Source: Moorena producens 3L (GTDB taxonomy: Bacteria > Cyanobacteriota > Cyanobacteriia > Cyanobacteriales > Coleofasciculaceae). Taken from it: a stretch of DNA of 64,000 bases. The notes beneath the pieces were generated by a model that was not told the origin of the DNA, searched no databases, and was given only the letters and a program-made list of their open reading frames with translations. Shown here one piece after another: positions 43,178 through 53,846 of this stretch. The stretch is from contig NZ_GL890969.1 of NCBI RefSeq assembly GCF_000211815.1, positions 33,427-97,426 of the forward strand, read 5' to 3'. Position numbers and translations under genes: made by a program. The stretch's first letter is position 1; each line of letters opens with the position of its first letter.

Positions 43178-45469
43178 ATGGGCAATAAATCAGAGCTTTT
43201 CCCACAGGGGAATGGTAAATATATCCACTCACAGCCCGTCATCTACCACACTAGAAACTCAAAATACTATCAGGATGGGCGTAAGCTAGAGGAGATTTGG
43301 ACGATCATACGGCGTCGCTTTTTAGTGGCTGCTGGTGTAGCAATTACGATAACAGCTAGTATTTTTGTATGGACCTCTAATCAGAAACCTCTGTATGAAG
43401 GCAAGTTCCGGCTGCGTCTGGAGCCTCTGACAGCACAGGATCATGAAAATCAATCGATACCAGGTTTTGAAACCTTGGCTTATAAAACCCAAATGCTGGT
43501 ACTGCGTAGTGAAAAACTCATCACTCCCGTGATTGAGGAAATAAACAAGCGCTATGGCAAAACTAGCTACAAGTCTTTAGTCAAGAATAATCACCTGAGG
43601 ATCAAACATATTGAAGGAACTAGTGTCTTAGAAGTTCGTTACCGGGATAGTGATCCTCAAAAAGTTCACTTTGTTTTAAAGCAGCTTGCCGATAATTATA
43701 TCAAGTACTCCCGCCAACAAGAAGCAAGTTACCATCATAAGGACCTTGAGCTAGCAAATAGAGAGTTGCCTCAAGTACGCCAAGAAGTAGACAGACTGGA
43801 GGAAGAACTGCTGAAGTTGGAGCTAGGGTACAAGTTGATCGATTATGATAATCAAAAACAGCAGCTTTCAACTCAGATTAGCCAGATTAAGCAACAGCAA
43901 TTAGATACTCACATCCAGCTTAAGGAAGCTCAGTCCTTCTACCAGATCATCTCTCAAAAGCTAGGACTGTCATCAAATCAGGTCAAGGACTCTCGCGCCT
44001 CGGAGTTAGCTCTGGCTCAAGTGAATTTGGCTGAAAACCCTTACTACCAAAAGATGCTCAACCACCTAGAAGAGGTTGAGGCTGAGATCGCTATCGAGTC
44101 AAGCCGCTATACTCCAGACAGTCCAACCATCAAGACCCTACAGCAGCAAAAGTATAATTTCTTATCCCTGTTACGCTCTGAAGCTGAACAGGTACTAGGG
44201 ATCAAACTAACAAATACAGATGTTCCTAAGATATCACCCAATTCAATTCACCAGCAGCTCACTCAACAACTGGTAGATCGGAGCATCCAAATATCAGTTT
44301 TGCAAGCACGACAACAAGCTCTTGCTGAGGAAGAAGAAAGTCTTGAGCAAGACATGAAACAGATGTTGGTGATAGATCCAACCTACACCAGTTTACGGCA
44401 AAAACTTAGAGATAAAACCCAACGATTAGACACTCTGTTGGAGCTTAAGGAAAGCTTCCAGCCTTATTCTTGGGAACTTATTCTCAAACCCAAACAGCCT
44501 CAATATCCGATTCCGCAACATCAGGAACTTCAGATTATTTTGGGAGCGATCGCAGGTATATTACTGGGTGCAGGAACAGGGTGGTTGATGGAGCGCTTAG
44601 ACCATGTGTTCCACTCTCCCGACGAACTTAAACATCATACCCAATTGCCTCTTCTTGGTGTTATTCCTTACCATCCAGCACTTAAGGCAACCAAGTCATC
44701 AAGCTGCAAAGGTATACCTTTTGTTCCAAGCTTCCCTAAGAATCAGAAAAATAACTCAACGCCAAAACTGCAGCAAGCTTCTCCCTTTTTAGAGGCGTTT
44801 CGGTTCCTCCATCGCAATATTGGCTTACTCGGCTGCGATAAGCCAATCCAATCTATTGTGATTAGCTCAGCTAGACCAGCAGACGGTAAATCTACCGTTG
44901 CTGTCCACCTAGCTATAGTGGCTGCTGCTATGGGTCGGCGGGTGCTACTGGTGGATACAGATCTGCGCCGTCCCCGGGTACATAAAATTTTTGGTTTGAA
45001 CAATCAACTTGGTTTGAGTGACGTCCTTAGTAAGGGGATCAAAGCTAACCGAGCCATCCAGCAAGTGCCCCTGTGGGATCATCTTCATGTGCTAACTGCT
45101 GGTTCCCCAGCACATGATCCGATTCGGTTACTATCTGCGCCAAAGATGGGAACTTTGATGGAGCATTTTAATGCTGTTTTTGATTTAGTTATTTATGATA
45201 CACCTCCCGTGATCGGACTTGCCGATAGCCGCCTTCTAGCAGCTAACACGGATGGTATGGTCTTCGTAGGCAGATTAAACAAGACTGACCGCTCAGTTCT
45301 AATGCAAGCCTTGGATGAACTCAAAACCTCTAGGACTAATCTTTTAGGTATTGTTGCTAATGATGTTGAGAACTACGCAACTAGCTCCTATTATCACCAT
45401 CAGGACTACTATACAACCGATTCAGCAACCATGAAGGTGAAAAAGCTTCTAGATCAGAACATGAGATGA
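43178..45469 (+). CDS. Polysaccharide co-polymerase / tyrosine autokinase (Wzc-type)
   Basis: 763 residues. An N-terminal cytoplasmic stretch is followed by a first transmembrane helix (RFLVAAGVAITITASIFVW), a large Wzz-type coiled-coil region (about 90-430), a second helix (IILGAIAGILLGAGTGWLME), then the BY-kinase domain: Walker A SSARPADGKSTVAVHLA, Walker A' VLLVDTDLRRPRVHKIF, and Walker B DLVIYDTPPVIGLADS. The Tyr-rich C-terminus SSYYHHQDYYTTD is the autophosphorylation cluster. It controls chain length and export of exopolysaccharide. Downstream glycosyltransferase-like genes begin 2.4 kb away, so the locus may be an envelope polysaccharide region. Confidence 0.93.
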   Translation: MGNKSELFPQGNGKYIHSQPVIYHTRNSKYYQDGRKLEEIWTIIRRRFLVAAGVAITITASIFVWTSNQKPLYEGKFRLRLEPLTAQDHENQSIPGFETLAYKTQMLVLRSEKLITPVIEEINKRYGKTSYKSLVKNNHLRIKHIEGTSVLEVRYRDSDPQKVHFVLKQLADNYIKYSRQQEASYHHKDLELANRELPQVRQEVDRLEEELLKLELGYKLIDYDNQKQQLSTQISQIKQQQLDTHIQLKEAQSFYQIISQKLGLSSNQVKDSRASELALAQVNLAENPYYQKMLNHLEEVEAEIAIESSRYTPDSPTIKTLQQQKYNFLSLLRSEAEQVLGIKLTNTDVPKISPNSIHQQLTQQLVDRSIQISVLQARQQALAEEEESLEQDMKQMLVIDPTYTSLRQKLRDKTQRLDTLLELKESFQPYSWELILKPKQPQYPIPQHQELQIILGAIAGILLGAGTGWLMERLDHVFHSPDELKHHTQLPLLGVIPYHPALKATKSSSCKGIPFVPSFPKNQKNNSTPKLQQASPFLEAFRFLHRNIGLLGCDKPIQSIVISSARPADGKSTVAVHLAIVAAAMGRRVLLVDTDLRRPRVHKIFGLNNQLGLSDVLSKGIKANRAIQQVPLWDHLHVLTAGSPAHDPIRLLSAPKMGTLMEHFNAVFDLVIYDTPPVIGLADSRLLAANTDGMVFVGRLNKTDRSVLMQALDELKTSRTNLLGIVANDVENYATSSYYHHQDYYTTDSATMKVKKLLDQNMR

Positions 45470-45552
45470 TATGAAGTCCAGTTAATAACTTTTAATATGC
45501 TTGATTGCTTTTTGTTAATGGTTAATGGTTAATTGACCATTAATCATTATAG

Positions 45553-46059
45553 TTAGTGATCAGTAGCTGGGGATGAAAATACGTATGTTAACAGGACTAG
45601 CATCACCCTTGACACCATCAAGGTTAGTGTGAACAGGACTAGGGAAACCTCGACAGTTAAGCGTAACCGTTTACCCTTACGATACAAACGTTTATCCGCT
45701 ACAGGGTGAGCAGTTTTAGAAAAGAGTGTTAATGGTTGATGAGGCTGATAAGGATTCCAGAATACATGGGCACCTAAATTCTGATCGGCACAGGGTTTCA
45801 TAGTTCAAAATTCGAGGTAGTGTGTTGAGAGCGAACCAGCGTTTACGCCCTGTGGTGTAAACGTTAGTAGTAAAACTGAGATAGTTCCTGTCTCAGTCTT
45901 GATAGTGATGCTCAACCCTGTCCAAATTGCTTTGGACGGGCTTGTCGTATTCAACCAAGGCTTACGTATTTGTTTTAGAGTAATGCGAGAGGCAGAGAAG
46001 GGGGTAGAGGGGGAGGAAGATGATTTTGTTTGGTTATTTTGTCTTTCTTCCAAGTCCAC
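45553..46059 (-). pseudogene. Possible decayed ORF of unknown type
   Basis: One minus-strand frame runs from 46059 to 45553 with a single TGA at 45805-45807. The part after the stop (MKPCADQNLGAHVFWNPYQP onward) ends in a hydrophobic segment (VSLVLFTLTLMVSRVMLVLL). I do not recognise a family, and the region also contains several hairpins, so the frame may be incidental. Confidence 0.2.
45800..45960. other. Row of three hairpins, possible structured RNA
   Basis: CGTTTAC/GTAAACG near 45839-45863, ACTGAGA/TCTCAGT near 45874-45897 and GTCCAAA/TTTGGAC near 45919-45937 follow one another closely. They could belong to a structured RNA or transposon end. The rest of the 45470-46377 gap has no gene I can support beyond the weak frame listed. 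Confidence 0.3.
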
Positions 46060-46368
46060 CTTGTCTTCCTTGTCTTCCTTTTCCTGTATTAGATACAGAG
46101 CAATGGTTTAGCCCTGGGATAGGTAGGGTTTTGATGGCTGAATTTGGTAATGCCTGCTACAATATAAGAATTGACTTTAACAACAATTTAGGGCATCTAA
46201 TTAAAATCTTGAACCCAGTCGTTTCAGATAAGTTGAGGGGTTTGACCCCCTAATTGATTGAGTTTTGTTATTTGGGTTAGCTTGATTGGGTGAAAAAGGG
46301 GATGCGATCGCGTAGCGGCTCTGTAAGAGCATCGCTTTTTAAAGTGATGATGAAAATCAAGAGTTAGT

Positions 46369-46377
46369 GTCATACCA
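46369..46377. repeat. Left 9-bp target duplication of IS4-type element
   Basis: GTCATACCA here is identical to 47649-47657, immediately outside the two inverted ends of the insertion sequence. Confidence 0.9.
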
Positions 46378-47648
46378 CTGGGGGGGCGACGAAAATAGTT
46401 ATAAAGCAGACAGGACAAGCGATTTAGCTCTCATTCCTCGTAAATAATACTTCCATTTATTACGATTAAGTCTCATTAATTCTCGTACTAAATTAATACA
46501 CTCATCGCTAAAACTGACCCAATTTTGAGCATATAATCCTATATAAAAACTACTGTGTCGTCGTTGTGAACGGCCATCTTCTTTTACTCTGCCGATATAT
46601 TTTTGAATTCCTTTTAGTTTAATTTGCTGTCCTTGAATGGTAGCAGAAGTATAGGCTATTGATATCAATAAAATTAGCGAAATCAACCGATCACCATAGA
46701 CATTAGTGTCTTCTAAATTATAGCCTCCTGTTTTAAAATCTCTAAACATTTCTTCAATGCCAAACCGTTTCTTATAAGCAGCAATCGCCAATTATAAGGA
46801 ATTTAAATTTGTCATAATGAACCATCCTTCTTTGGGGATAAATCCGGAAATATTACGCTTCCATTTGCATGCAACGTTAAAAGTGCTAAATCCCTTTATT
46901 TTAGTTATTTTTACTCCTTTAATAAAGAATGAAGTTCCTGGTATTAACCCAAGATTTGATAACTCAATCCAAATTTTCTTTTTGACTTCAATAAACTCAT
47001 TTTTTTTGAGACGTAAACAAAAGTATACAGACTTTTCTGACAACCATTTCGCTAGCTTAACAGAACAAAATTCTCTATCTCCCAATAGGCAAATTTTATA
47101 ATCTTTAAAAATGGGAATTATTGTTGATAGATGACTGCTCTGTTCTTTAAGATTACTGCTACCTAATTTTGGCATCAAAGTAAAGTATATTGGCAATGCT
47201 CTTTTATCCCAAATCAGGCTAGTTACTAAAAGATTTATTTTACCCCAATTTGTACGGTCAATTGCTATATAAACTAGTTCATCTGTTTCAAAGTATGTTT
47301 CTAGTATACTAGCTATGATAGGAAACCAAATAGTTTCAAATCTTAGATTTGGTAAAGACAAAAAGCGCTGAATTCTTTTTCTTATACTTTCAAATTTTAT
47401 TCCAAGAGGTAAAGCATTTGCTAACTTTTCTATGCTAACTCTTTTGATTGATTGTACAAGCATCACTAAAATATTTAATAAAATAAAATTACGATACTTT
47501 AGTTGAATTTTAAGATGCTTTTGATAGAATAAGGGTAACATTTGCAACAGATAGGTCTTATTGACAATTTGAGACCTATCTTTTTCTATCACAGATCGTT
47601 ACACTCTTGACGTATCAATCGTTTCAAGCCATATCGTCGCCCCCCCAG
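46378..47648 (-). mobile_element. IS4-type insertion sequence, 1271 bp
   Basis: The terminal inverted repeats start CTGGGGGGGCGACGA at both ends (46378 and, reversed, 47648), with 9-bp target duplications GTCATACCA outside. One transposase gene fills it. Perfect ends and duplications indicate recent insertion, although the transposase has an in-frame stop. Confidence 0.9.
46399..47592 (-). pseudogene. IS4-family DDE transposase with one nonsense codon
   Basis: Read through a single TAA at 46792-46794, the frame gives about 397 residues. The catalytic triad is visible: Asp in VYIAIDRTNWGK, Asp in ICLLGDREFCS, Glu in YKKRFGIEEMFRDFKTGG (the YREK-like IS4 signature). The stop lies just before LAIAAYKKRFG, which removes the catalytic Glu from the first product. 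No frameshift is needed. It could be a true nonsense mutation or a sequencing error. Confidence 0.85.
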
Positions 47649-47657
47649 GTCATACCA
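47649..47657. repeat. Right 9-bp target duplication of IS4-type element
   Basis: GTCATACCA matches 46369-46377. Confidence 0.9.
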
Positions 47658-47866
47658 AGTAGCGTTCAGGGCTGGGATCACATGAATTACTAGGGTTTCC
47701 CAAATTACCCATTTAGTAGGTAGGCATGATTAAACCGACTAATGGAACTAAATGATGTCAAGTTTTGTAAAACATCTAGAAATTCAATCTATGCCCTTGA
47801 GCCAGCATGTTTAGATAGATTTGTTTATATATAGTTACATAGCTGTATTGATTTGGGCTTACCTAT

Positions 47867-49582
47867 TTAACTGTTACTAGTTATCGCTATACATTCGGTA
47901 TCCAAAACCACAACCTTCTCTGTCTCGAAAACAGAACAGGAATCGATTACGTTAACAATTGCCGGAACAATGGCTTGTTTGAGTCGAGCTTGAGCTTCTG
48001 CTGCTACTGGTTGATACTGCATAATCCAGCGATTTTCAGCTATATATTGGGGATTAAATGCTTTCTTATCTAACAACCAAAAATCAATTTTGTACTGCCT
48101 AATAAACTGTTTAACTTCAGCTAAGTTTGGACTGTACTGGGCTTGAATTAAATCAATCGCTCTGTTGCGAAATTGGTTGTAATAGTTAGTATGATAGGGA
48201 ATACCGTATTCTCTACTGACTAAGATTGACCGTCCAGAAAAGGTTGGCAAGAAATCGGCTTCCTTTGATAGTGAGGCAATTAGGATATCCTTTGATTGTT
48301 TAGCAAAGAATTCATAGAGGCCATGTTGCCTCCCAAGCTCATAGTTGGTTTTGGGGAAATTATGGAAACCAAGAGGAGACAAGATTAGAGCCATTCCCAC
48401 GAGTGTAACGATCGCTCGTCCCAACACTGGTTTCCCTGGAATTAGAGGGAAGGCTACCGTCTGGCAAGCTTGAATAATAGCATCAAGTAATAGAGTTATA
48501 GCGATCGCAGCAGCTAAGACTAGCACAATTCGCAGACTATGCTTACTGTAACGGCTGGGTAGATGCAGTCGGAAAAGGACACCATGAGCCATAACGAACA
48601 TGCCAACGGATACTAGAGCCAGTTGAGTCAGGAGTACCGTTTCCCCTTTGACTTTCTTCACTAACGGTAGCCATGAGGGAAATCGTAACAGGATAGGCAA
48701 TAGTAAACCAGCACAGACAGCTATAGGTAAACGCTTTCTTCGGGGAAATAGACCACTGCGAGCATCTTCCAACCAGAAATGCCATGGGTTGTGATCGAAA
48801 AAGGCAACTCGCCCTCCTGGTTGGAATTCTGGCATTGTTTTGGCTTGCTGTGCGCTGATAATTGGACCATAGTCAGAAGTGGTCAAAGCATAGGGCAACA
48901 GGACGATGAATGCCACACCTAACCCAGCTGCACAAAACCAATAGTCATTCTTCTGGGAGGATAGTCTGATTTTACCCTCTCGCCAACGCAACAGTTTCAG
49001 CACCAGGACGCCACAACACAGGAAAACGCACTGAGGATAAAATAAACCCTGGAGGGTGATCACTACTAGACAGGGGATCAATGAGCGCCGTGATAGGTAG
49101 TATAAAAATGCTAGCAGCAGGGGATAAATGAACGCCCTAGGGGTTGCTGATACTAAATCATCGAGCATCCATAGGGTTTGATTTAGGAGCAAAGACGCAA
49201 TAAATCCTGCGGCTGGGATGGGCAGCATTTGTAGACAAAGCCCGAAACAGTAACTAGTGGTAATCAACCCTAGCACCATCGGTAGTAGTTTATTCAATAA
49301 GAGGGGATTAATCCCAACAAATGCTATCAGCCGATAGAGGGTAGTATAGCCAGCAGGTGCTACAGATTGGAAGTAATTGGCAATCAGATCATCGGGAAAT
49401 AAGCTGGGATCAAAAAACCGTTGCATCCAAAATACATGCTGTCTGGCATCATCTTGTACAATGTATTGATTACTAAAGGCTTCTTCGAGGGCAATCAGGC
49501 TGTAAACCATAGCAAATGCTAGGCTCAAGCTAAACCAAAATATTACTTGGTTTTTAGGGGGATTCGAGGCTGGGGGATTCAT
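47867..49582 (-). CDS. Polytopic membrane protein, putative GT-C glycosyltransferase
   Basis: 571 residues with roughly ten or more transmembrane helices. After the first helix the extracytoplasmic loop contains YIVQDDARQHVFWMQRF, an acidic pair placed like the metal/lipid-phosphosugar site of GT-C enzymes. The C-terminal soluble tail (about 430-571) lacks a motif I recognise. A glycosyltransferase role is inference from topology and the neighbouring GT39-like genes. The start ATG is just before a hydrophilic Pro-rich leader. Confidence 0.55.
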   Translation of the reverse strand: MNPPASNPPKNQVIFWFSLSLAFAMVYSLIALEEAFSNQYIVQDDARQHVFWMQRFFDPSLFPDDLIANYFQSVAPAGYTTLYRLIAFVGINPLLLNKLLPMVLGLITTSYCFGLCLQMLPIPAAGFIASLLLNQTLWMLDDLVSATPRAFIYPLLLAFLYYLSRRSLIPCLVVITLQGLFYPQCVFLCCGVLVLKLLRWREGKIRLSSQKNDYWFCAAGLGVAFIVLLPYALTTSDYGPIISAQQAKTMPEFQPGGRVAFFDHNPWHFWLEDARSGLFPRRKRLPIAVCAGLLLPILLRFPSWLPLVKKVKGETVLLTQLALVSVGMFVMAHGVLFRLHLPSRYSKHSLRIVLVLAAAIAITLLLDAIIQACQTVAFPLIPGKPVLGRAIVTLVGMALILSPLGFHNFPKTNYELGRQHGLYEFFAKQSKDILIASLSKEADFLPTFSGRSILVSREYGIPYHTNYYNQFRNRAIDLIQAQYSPNLAEVKQFIRQYKIDFWLLDKKAFNPQYIAENRWIMQYQPVAAEAQARLKQAIVPAIVNVIDSCSVFETEKVVVLDTECIAITSNS

Positions 49583-49801
49583 ACTTTTTTGTGTTTGGGT
49601 AGAGATACTTAAAATGGGATAATGGAGTGACGATTATCGGTAAGTTTCTAGATTAAGTATTATTGTTAACAGTGAAATATTATCGTTAACAGTAATCAGG
49701 AAACGGTCAATAAAAAGCGATCAAGTACAATATCCAAATTAAACGAATACGAATCAATTACCTTTGTACTTTCCTGTATACTTTTCGGTGTACTTTTTTG
49801 T

Positions 49802-51460
49802 GTGATGGAAACCAAAAGATTAAAGCTAGGGAAATTACCTCAACCTCCCTTGCGACTATTATGCATTACCCTACTGCTCTTAGGTATAGTCTTTCGCTTA
49901 GCCAATCTCGACAGCAAAGTCTACTGGGGGGATGAAACTTTCAGCTCCTCTAGAATTGCTGGCTATTCAGCGGAAGAAATTATCGGGGATATCTACACAG
50001 GTCAAGTGATTAGCGCTACAGAATTACAAAAATACCAGACCCCTAATTCTGACCGTAGCCTCGCCAATACCTTACGAATTATAGGGGAAGAAGCGCCACA
50101 ACACCCGCCAGTTTACTATATTTTAGCCCGATTCTGGGAACAATGGCTTGGTAATTCCCTAGCACTCAAGCGCACTTTACCTGCTTTGATTAGCTTGCTG
50201 GGATTACCCTGCCTCTACTGGTTGTGCTTAGAACTATTTGGGACATCCTTGACCCCATGGCTTGCCGTGTCCCTATTCGCTGTTTCACCAATCCATATTT
50301 TGTATGCCCAGGAAGTTCGGGAATATAGTCTGTGGACTGTGAGTGTCTTGCTATCGAGTGCTTCCCTATTACGAGCGATGCGAGTCAACAGTAGGGTGAG
50401 TTGGTGCATTTATGCCCTTTCTGTAGCGCTATCTTTCTACTCTCATTTATTTTCAGCACCGATTATCCTAGGTCACGGCATTTATGTCCTGATCATCGCA
50501 GGTTGGCAAAGGCGTCAACAAGTAATTGCTTACATCTCAGCGGTCACAGCAGCACTGCTGATATTTTCACCTTGGTTAGCTGTTTTCTTGGAAAACGAAC
50601 CCAGAGCTAGCAAGGAATGGGGATGGGTGATTAAAGAATTACCCCCCCTGGATCTGGGTCGATATTGGCTGAAGAATCTACTCTACGGCTTTTTTGATGT
50701 ACCCCTAGGGAAGGAGTACCCGTTTGACCTAACCTTTAGCTACACCCAGCCTAGAACTTACCTAGTGCTACCAATTGTGGGGCTAGTGATTTATGGGCTA
50801 TATTTTCTCTGTCGCTATACTCCAAAACAAGTTTGGCTATTTGTTTTGCTCCTGATGGGATTTACTAGTCTACCCCTAGTGCTACCAGATGTGATTTCAG
50901 GAGGCATGCGCTCAACGATTGCTCGATATCAACTCCCAACCTACATCGGGATTCAACTCACTATTTCCTATTTACTCTCCACGAAACTCAGTAAGTTTTC
51001 GATTGGTATTTGGCAAAAACGTTTATGGCGATTGACTACAGTTATATTAGTCTCTTGTGGTGTGATCTCTGGTGTGCTGATTGTTCAAGCTGAAACCTGG
51101 TGGACGAAGTACAGTGATTACTATAATGCAGACGTTGCTAATATTATTAATCAGTCTCCTGCTCCCCTTGTACTAAGCGATAGTACTCACAATCGAATTC
51201 TATCCCTGAGCCATAAGCTTGACCCCAAGGTTCAATTACAACTCATCAAAAAAATCAAAAACGTTTCAGAAATACCTGAAGAAAAATTACCAAAAGTATC
51301 AGCTGAATTTACTGATATTTTTGTATTGGAAAATATTCCATCACCATCATTGCTACGCCCCAGTATGGAAAAACATAATAACTATAAGTTCAATCTGATA
51401 TACGAAGGAAATATTGGCTTTAAAAAACGAAAAGTTCTGTTGTGGAAAAAAAATGATTAG
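49802..51460 (+). CDS. Glycosyltransferase family 39 (PMT/ArnT-like) membrane protein
   Basis: 552 residues with many transmembrane segments. The first helix is followed by VYWGDETFSSSRIAGYS, whose Asp-Glu pair matches the catalytic loop of PMT_2/ArnT enzymes. EAPQHPPVYYILARFWEQW and ALLPALISLLGLPCLYWLCLE-like blocks follow, with HILYAQEVREYSLW, also typical. These use polyprenyl-phosphate sugars in the periplasm. It is paralogous to the gene at 51529-53133 and convergent with it. Confidence 0.82.
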   Translation: MMETKRLKLGKLPQPPLRLLCITLLLLGIVFRLANLDSKVYWGDETFSSSRIAGYSAEEIIGDIYTGQVISATELQKYQTPNSDRSLANTLRIIGEEAPQHPPVYYILARFWEQWLGNSLALKRTLPALISLLGLPCLYWLCLELFGTSLTPWLAVSLFAVSPIHILYAQEVREYSLWTVSVLLSSASLLRAMRVNSRVSWCIYALSVALSFYSHLFSAPIILGHGIYVLIIAGWQRRQQVIAYISAVTAALLIFSPWLAVFLENEPRASKEWGWVIKELPPLDLGRYWLKNLLYGFFDVPLGKEYPFDLTFSYTQPRTYLVLPIVGLVIYGLYFLCRYTPKQVWLFVLLLMGFTSLPLVLPDVISGGMRSTIARYQLPTYIGIQLTISYLLSTKLSKFSIGIWQKRLWRLTTVILVSCGVISGVLIVQAETWWTKYSDYYNADVANIINQSPAPLVLSDSTHNRILSLSHKLDPKVQLQLIKKIKNVSEIPEEKLPKVSAEFTDIFVLENIPSPSLLRPSMEKHNNYKFNLIYEGNIGFKKRKVLLWKKND

Positions 51461-51528
51461 ATTGATTAGTCATTAGTCATGAGTGATTGGTCATTGGTCA
51501 AGTTGGTTTGACCTTTTGACTTTTGGTT

Positions 51529-53133
51529 TCACTGCACTAGCTTCCAGAGATGCTTGCGTTTATGAGCTGGTTTAACGTCATAGGGTGACTCATGTTCAAA
51601 TTTTTGTCGCAGTTTTGGAGAAGGTCTATATAAGAAGACGTCACTGAAACTGGAAAAAACTGTTGGAGAATCCTTAGTTTTGATTAACTGTAAGGTCACG
51701 TTTGGCTCAAGTAAATAACTCAGAGACACTAATCGCATGATATCACTACTAATCACCAAGGGACGATTGGCTTCATTAATAATATGAGCTTCCTCAGGAG
51801 TGTAATAGTTACTGTATTTATGCCACCACGTTTCTGCTTGAGAACTAATGGCACAAGAAAGCACACCTGCTGAAATAACTGTAATAGCAACTAATCGCCA
51901 TAGTTGTTGTCCTTTTATTGTATTAGCATTTAGGGGATTAATTTTTTTAGCAAGGAGGTAAGCAACAGCAAGTTGTATACCCAAGTAACAAGGAATAAAA
52001 TAGCGAGCCATGCTGGAACGCTGTCCTCCTAAAATTAAATCTTGAGCAATGGGAAACATTCCGACAACGGCGATCATAGTCAAGATAAATAACCAAACCC
52101 GCTGCTGACTATGACGAAACATAAAATATATAGAATAGCCTACGATAATTACAATCAGGATATCGAAGTAAATGAGTAAATGGTCGTAGTTAAACTTTAG
52201 GTCTCGACCTGATCGCACATCAAATAAGGGATTGTTATAGCCAATCTGGATATCGAAAAACACAGAACTAAGATTGATAAGCCAGCGGGTGATAAGTTTA
52301 CCGAGTGGAGTCTCTTTATCCGCCCAATCCCCCAATTCAATACCGTTTTCAATGACCAATCTTAACCAAGGAATAAAGGCGATAATCCCGAAAAGCGAAG
52401 CTAATTCATACCTAACGACTTGTTTACTAAAACGAAATTTTTCGGTGAAAATAACATAGATACCATGTCCAATAAAAACTAATCCAGAAAGCAAATAGCT
52501 GTACAGATTTAGAGAAACTGTTATGGCATAGATAACCCAACTCATCAGTGTGCTAAGACGCATCGCCCTCAGCAAGGCTATGCTGGAAAGCAATGTGGTC
52601 AATGTCCACAAGCTATATTGTCGAGCTTCCTGGGCATACAACACATGGAATGGAGAGACACACAGCAATGCGATCGCAATCCATCCCGTTAAGGGAGACT
52701 CGAACAACTCCAAACAAAGCCAATAAATGCACGGCAAAGTCAACAGACTAATCAAGGCAGGTAAACTTCTCATCACCGTTACGGAATAACCGAACAATTT
52801 TGCCCAAAAGTGAGCCATCACAAAATATAACGGTGAATGTTGTGGCTCATGTAACGCTAACCCTTGGATCGTGTCACCTACATCTTTGTTATCATTAGGA
52901 CGCTGATACTGCTGTAAATCTTTAACATTAATTTGACGACCATCAATTTCTTCGATAATTTCTGCTTTGGTATAGCCAGAAATTCGCAAGGATGTATAGG
53001 CTTCATCAATCCAATAGACTTTTTTGTCAATATTGACTAATCGAAAAACTATCCCCAGGAGTAAGATAATAAGAATTAAATACTTAGACCATTGACCAGA
53101 TGTAGGTCGATGAAATTTTAGATGATTTCCCAT
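51529..53133 (-). CDS. Glycosyltransferase family 39 (PMT/ArnT-like), paralogue
   Basis: 534 residues, same architecture as the convergent neighbour: first-loop VYWIDEAYTSLRISGYT, HEPQHSPLYFVMAHFWAKLF, SLPALISLLTLPCIYWLCLE and HVLYAQEARQYSLW. Similar blocks at matching positions along the whole length show that the two genes are paralogues. The 3' ends are 69 bp apart. The sugar donor and acceptor are unknown. Confidence 0.82.
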   Translation of the reverse strand: MGNHLKFHRPTSGQWSKYLILIILLLGIVFRLVNIDKKVYWIDEAYTSLRISGYTKAEIIEEIDGRQINVKDLQQYQRPNDNKDVGDTIQGLALHEPQHSPLYFVMAHFWAKLFGYSVTVMRSLPALISLLTLPCIYWLCLELFESPLTGWIAIALLCVSPFHVLYAQEARQYSLWTLTTLLSSIALLRAMRLSTLMSWVIYAITVSLNLYSYLLSGLVFIGHGIYVIFTEKFRFSKQVVRYELASLFGIIAFIPWLRLVIENGIELGDWADKETPLGKLITRWLINLSSVFFDIQIGYNNPLFDVRSGRDLKFNYDHLLIYFDILIVIIVGYSIYFMFRHSQQRVWLFILTMIAVVGMFPIAQDLILGGQRSSMARYFIPCYLGIQLAVAYLLAKKINPLNANTIKGQQLWRLVAITVISAGVLSCAISSQAETWWHKYSNYYTPEEAHIINEANRPLVISSDIMRLVSLSYLLEPNVTLQLIKTKDSPTVFSSFSDVFLYRPSPKLRQKFEHESPYDVKPAHKRKHLWKLVQ

Positions 53134-53581
53134 GACTTATCGGGGTAGGGGTTATTAATTGGTGGCCTTTGAGCAGAGGTTAAGGATTGGATAAGCTTTG
53201 GGAAAATTAAGTTAGCCGTTTCAGGCAACACCAAATAGTAAAGCTTACCCCTCAGCAGCAGTATGGCAAGACTAAATTCATGGCCAGCACTTTCAAACCG
53301 TAGCCGAATCGTGATTTAAGACTGAAACTTGGAATTTAGGCAAGGGAGCAGTGAAAGCAATACCAAAGGCGGGATATGACGACTGGTAGTTATGCCTTAG
53401 TTAGAAAGATTATCAGCCAACGACACAGGATTAGCCATCGTATTGATCAGTAATTTACATATCTTGACATAAATTCGTTCTGTTCAATGAATTCTAGCAA
53501 CTTACCTGTATTATGGAAGATAAAATCCATAAAAGTAACCCTGGGGAAGCATAGGATGATTTATCGGATGAATGACGTCAA
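53134..53581 (+). other. Intergenic region upstream of iscB omega RNA
   Basis: No gene is seen. The bases immediately upstream of 53582 would encode the guide of the IscB omega RNA if the scaffold starts where I place it. Promoter elements are not clear. Confidence 0.35.
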
Positions 53582-53790
53582 CAACTCACCGCTAAGTCTT
53601 GTCAGACTATAGCGGGAGCTTGTGAAAGCTCATAGTTGACCAGACTAAGACCTAGTAATGGTCTACGTTATTCGAGTCATAACACCTGTAGATGCGTGCC
53701 AGTCTTCAGCTCTGTTGTTAACAATTAAACATCTGTAGTGAGTTAAGGAAGTGTTGTTAACCTGAAAAGCTCTTATAACATTGTCGTTCG
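53582..53790 (+). ncRNA. IscB-associated omega RNA (HEARO-type)
   Basis: It lies directly upstream of iscB, as for known omega RNAs. Consecutive helices are readable: CCGCTA/TAGCGG (53589-53594 with 53610-53615) enclosing GTCT/AGAC, GAGCTT/AAGCTC near 53616-53631, AGACC/GGTCT near 53649-53663, GTTAT/ATAAC near 53667-53683. A conserved-looking GATGCGTGCCAGTCTTCAGC (53691-53710) follows, then GTTGTTAAC repeated at 53714 and 53753. The order resembles the HEARO class. Limits are approximate, and the guide would be 5' of it. Confidence 0.65.
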
Positions 53791-53846
53791 CGCAAGCGTG
53801 TGCTTTGCACAGGCAAACTTTACCCACTTGTGGAGTGTTCAAAGTA

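Noticed and set aside
53781..53846. Upstream ATG for iscB at 53781
   Set aside because: It overlaps the omega RNA end and repeat sequence; IscB proteins begin with the MRVFVLDKN-type strand at 53847.
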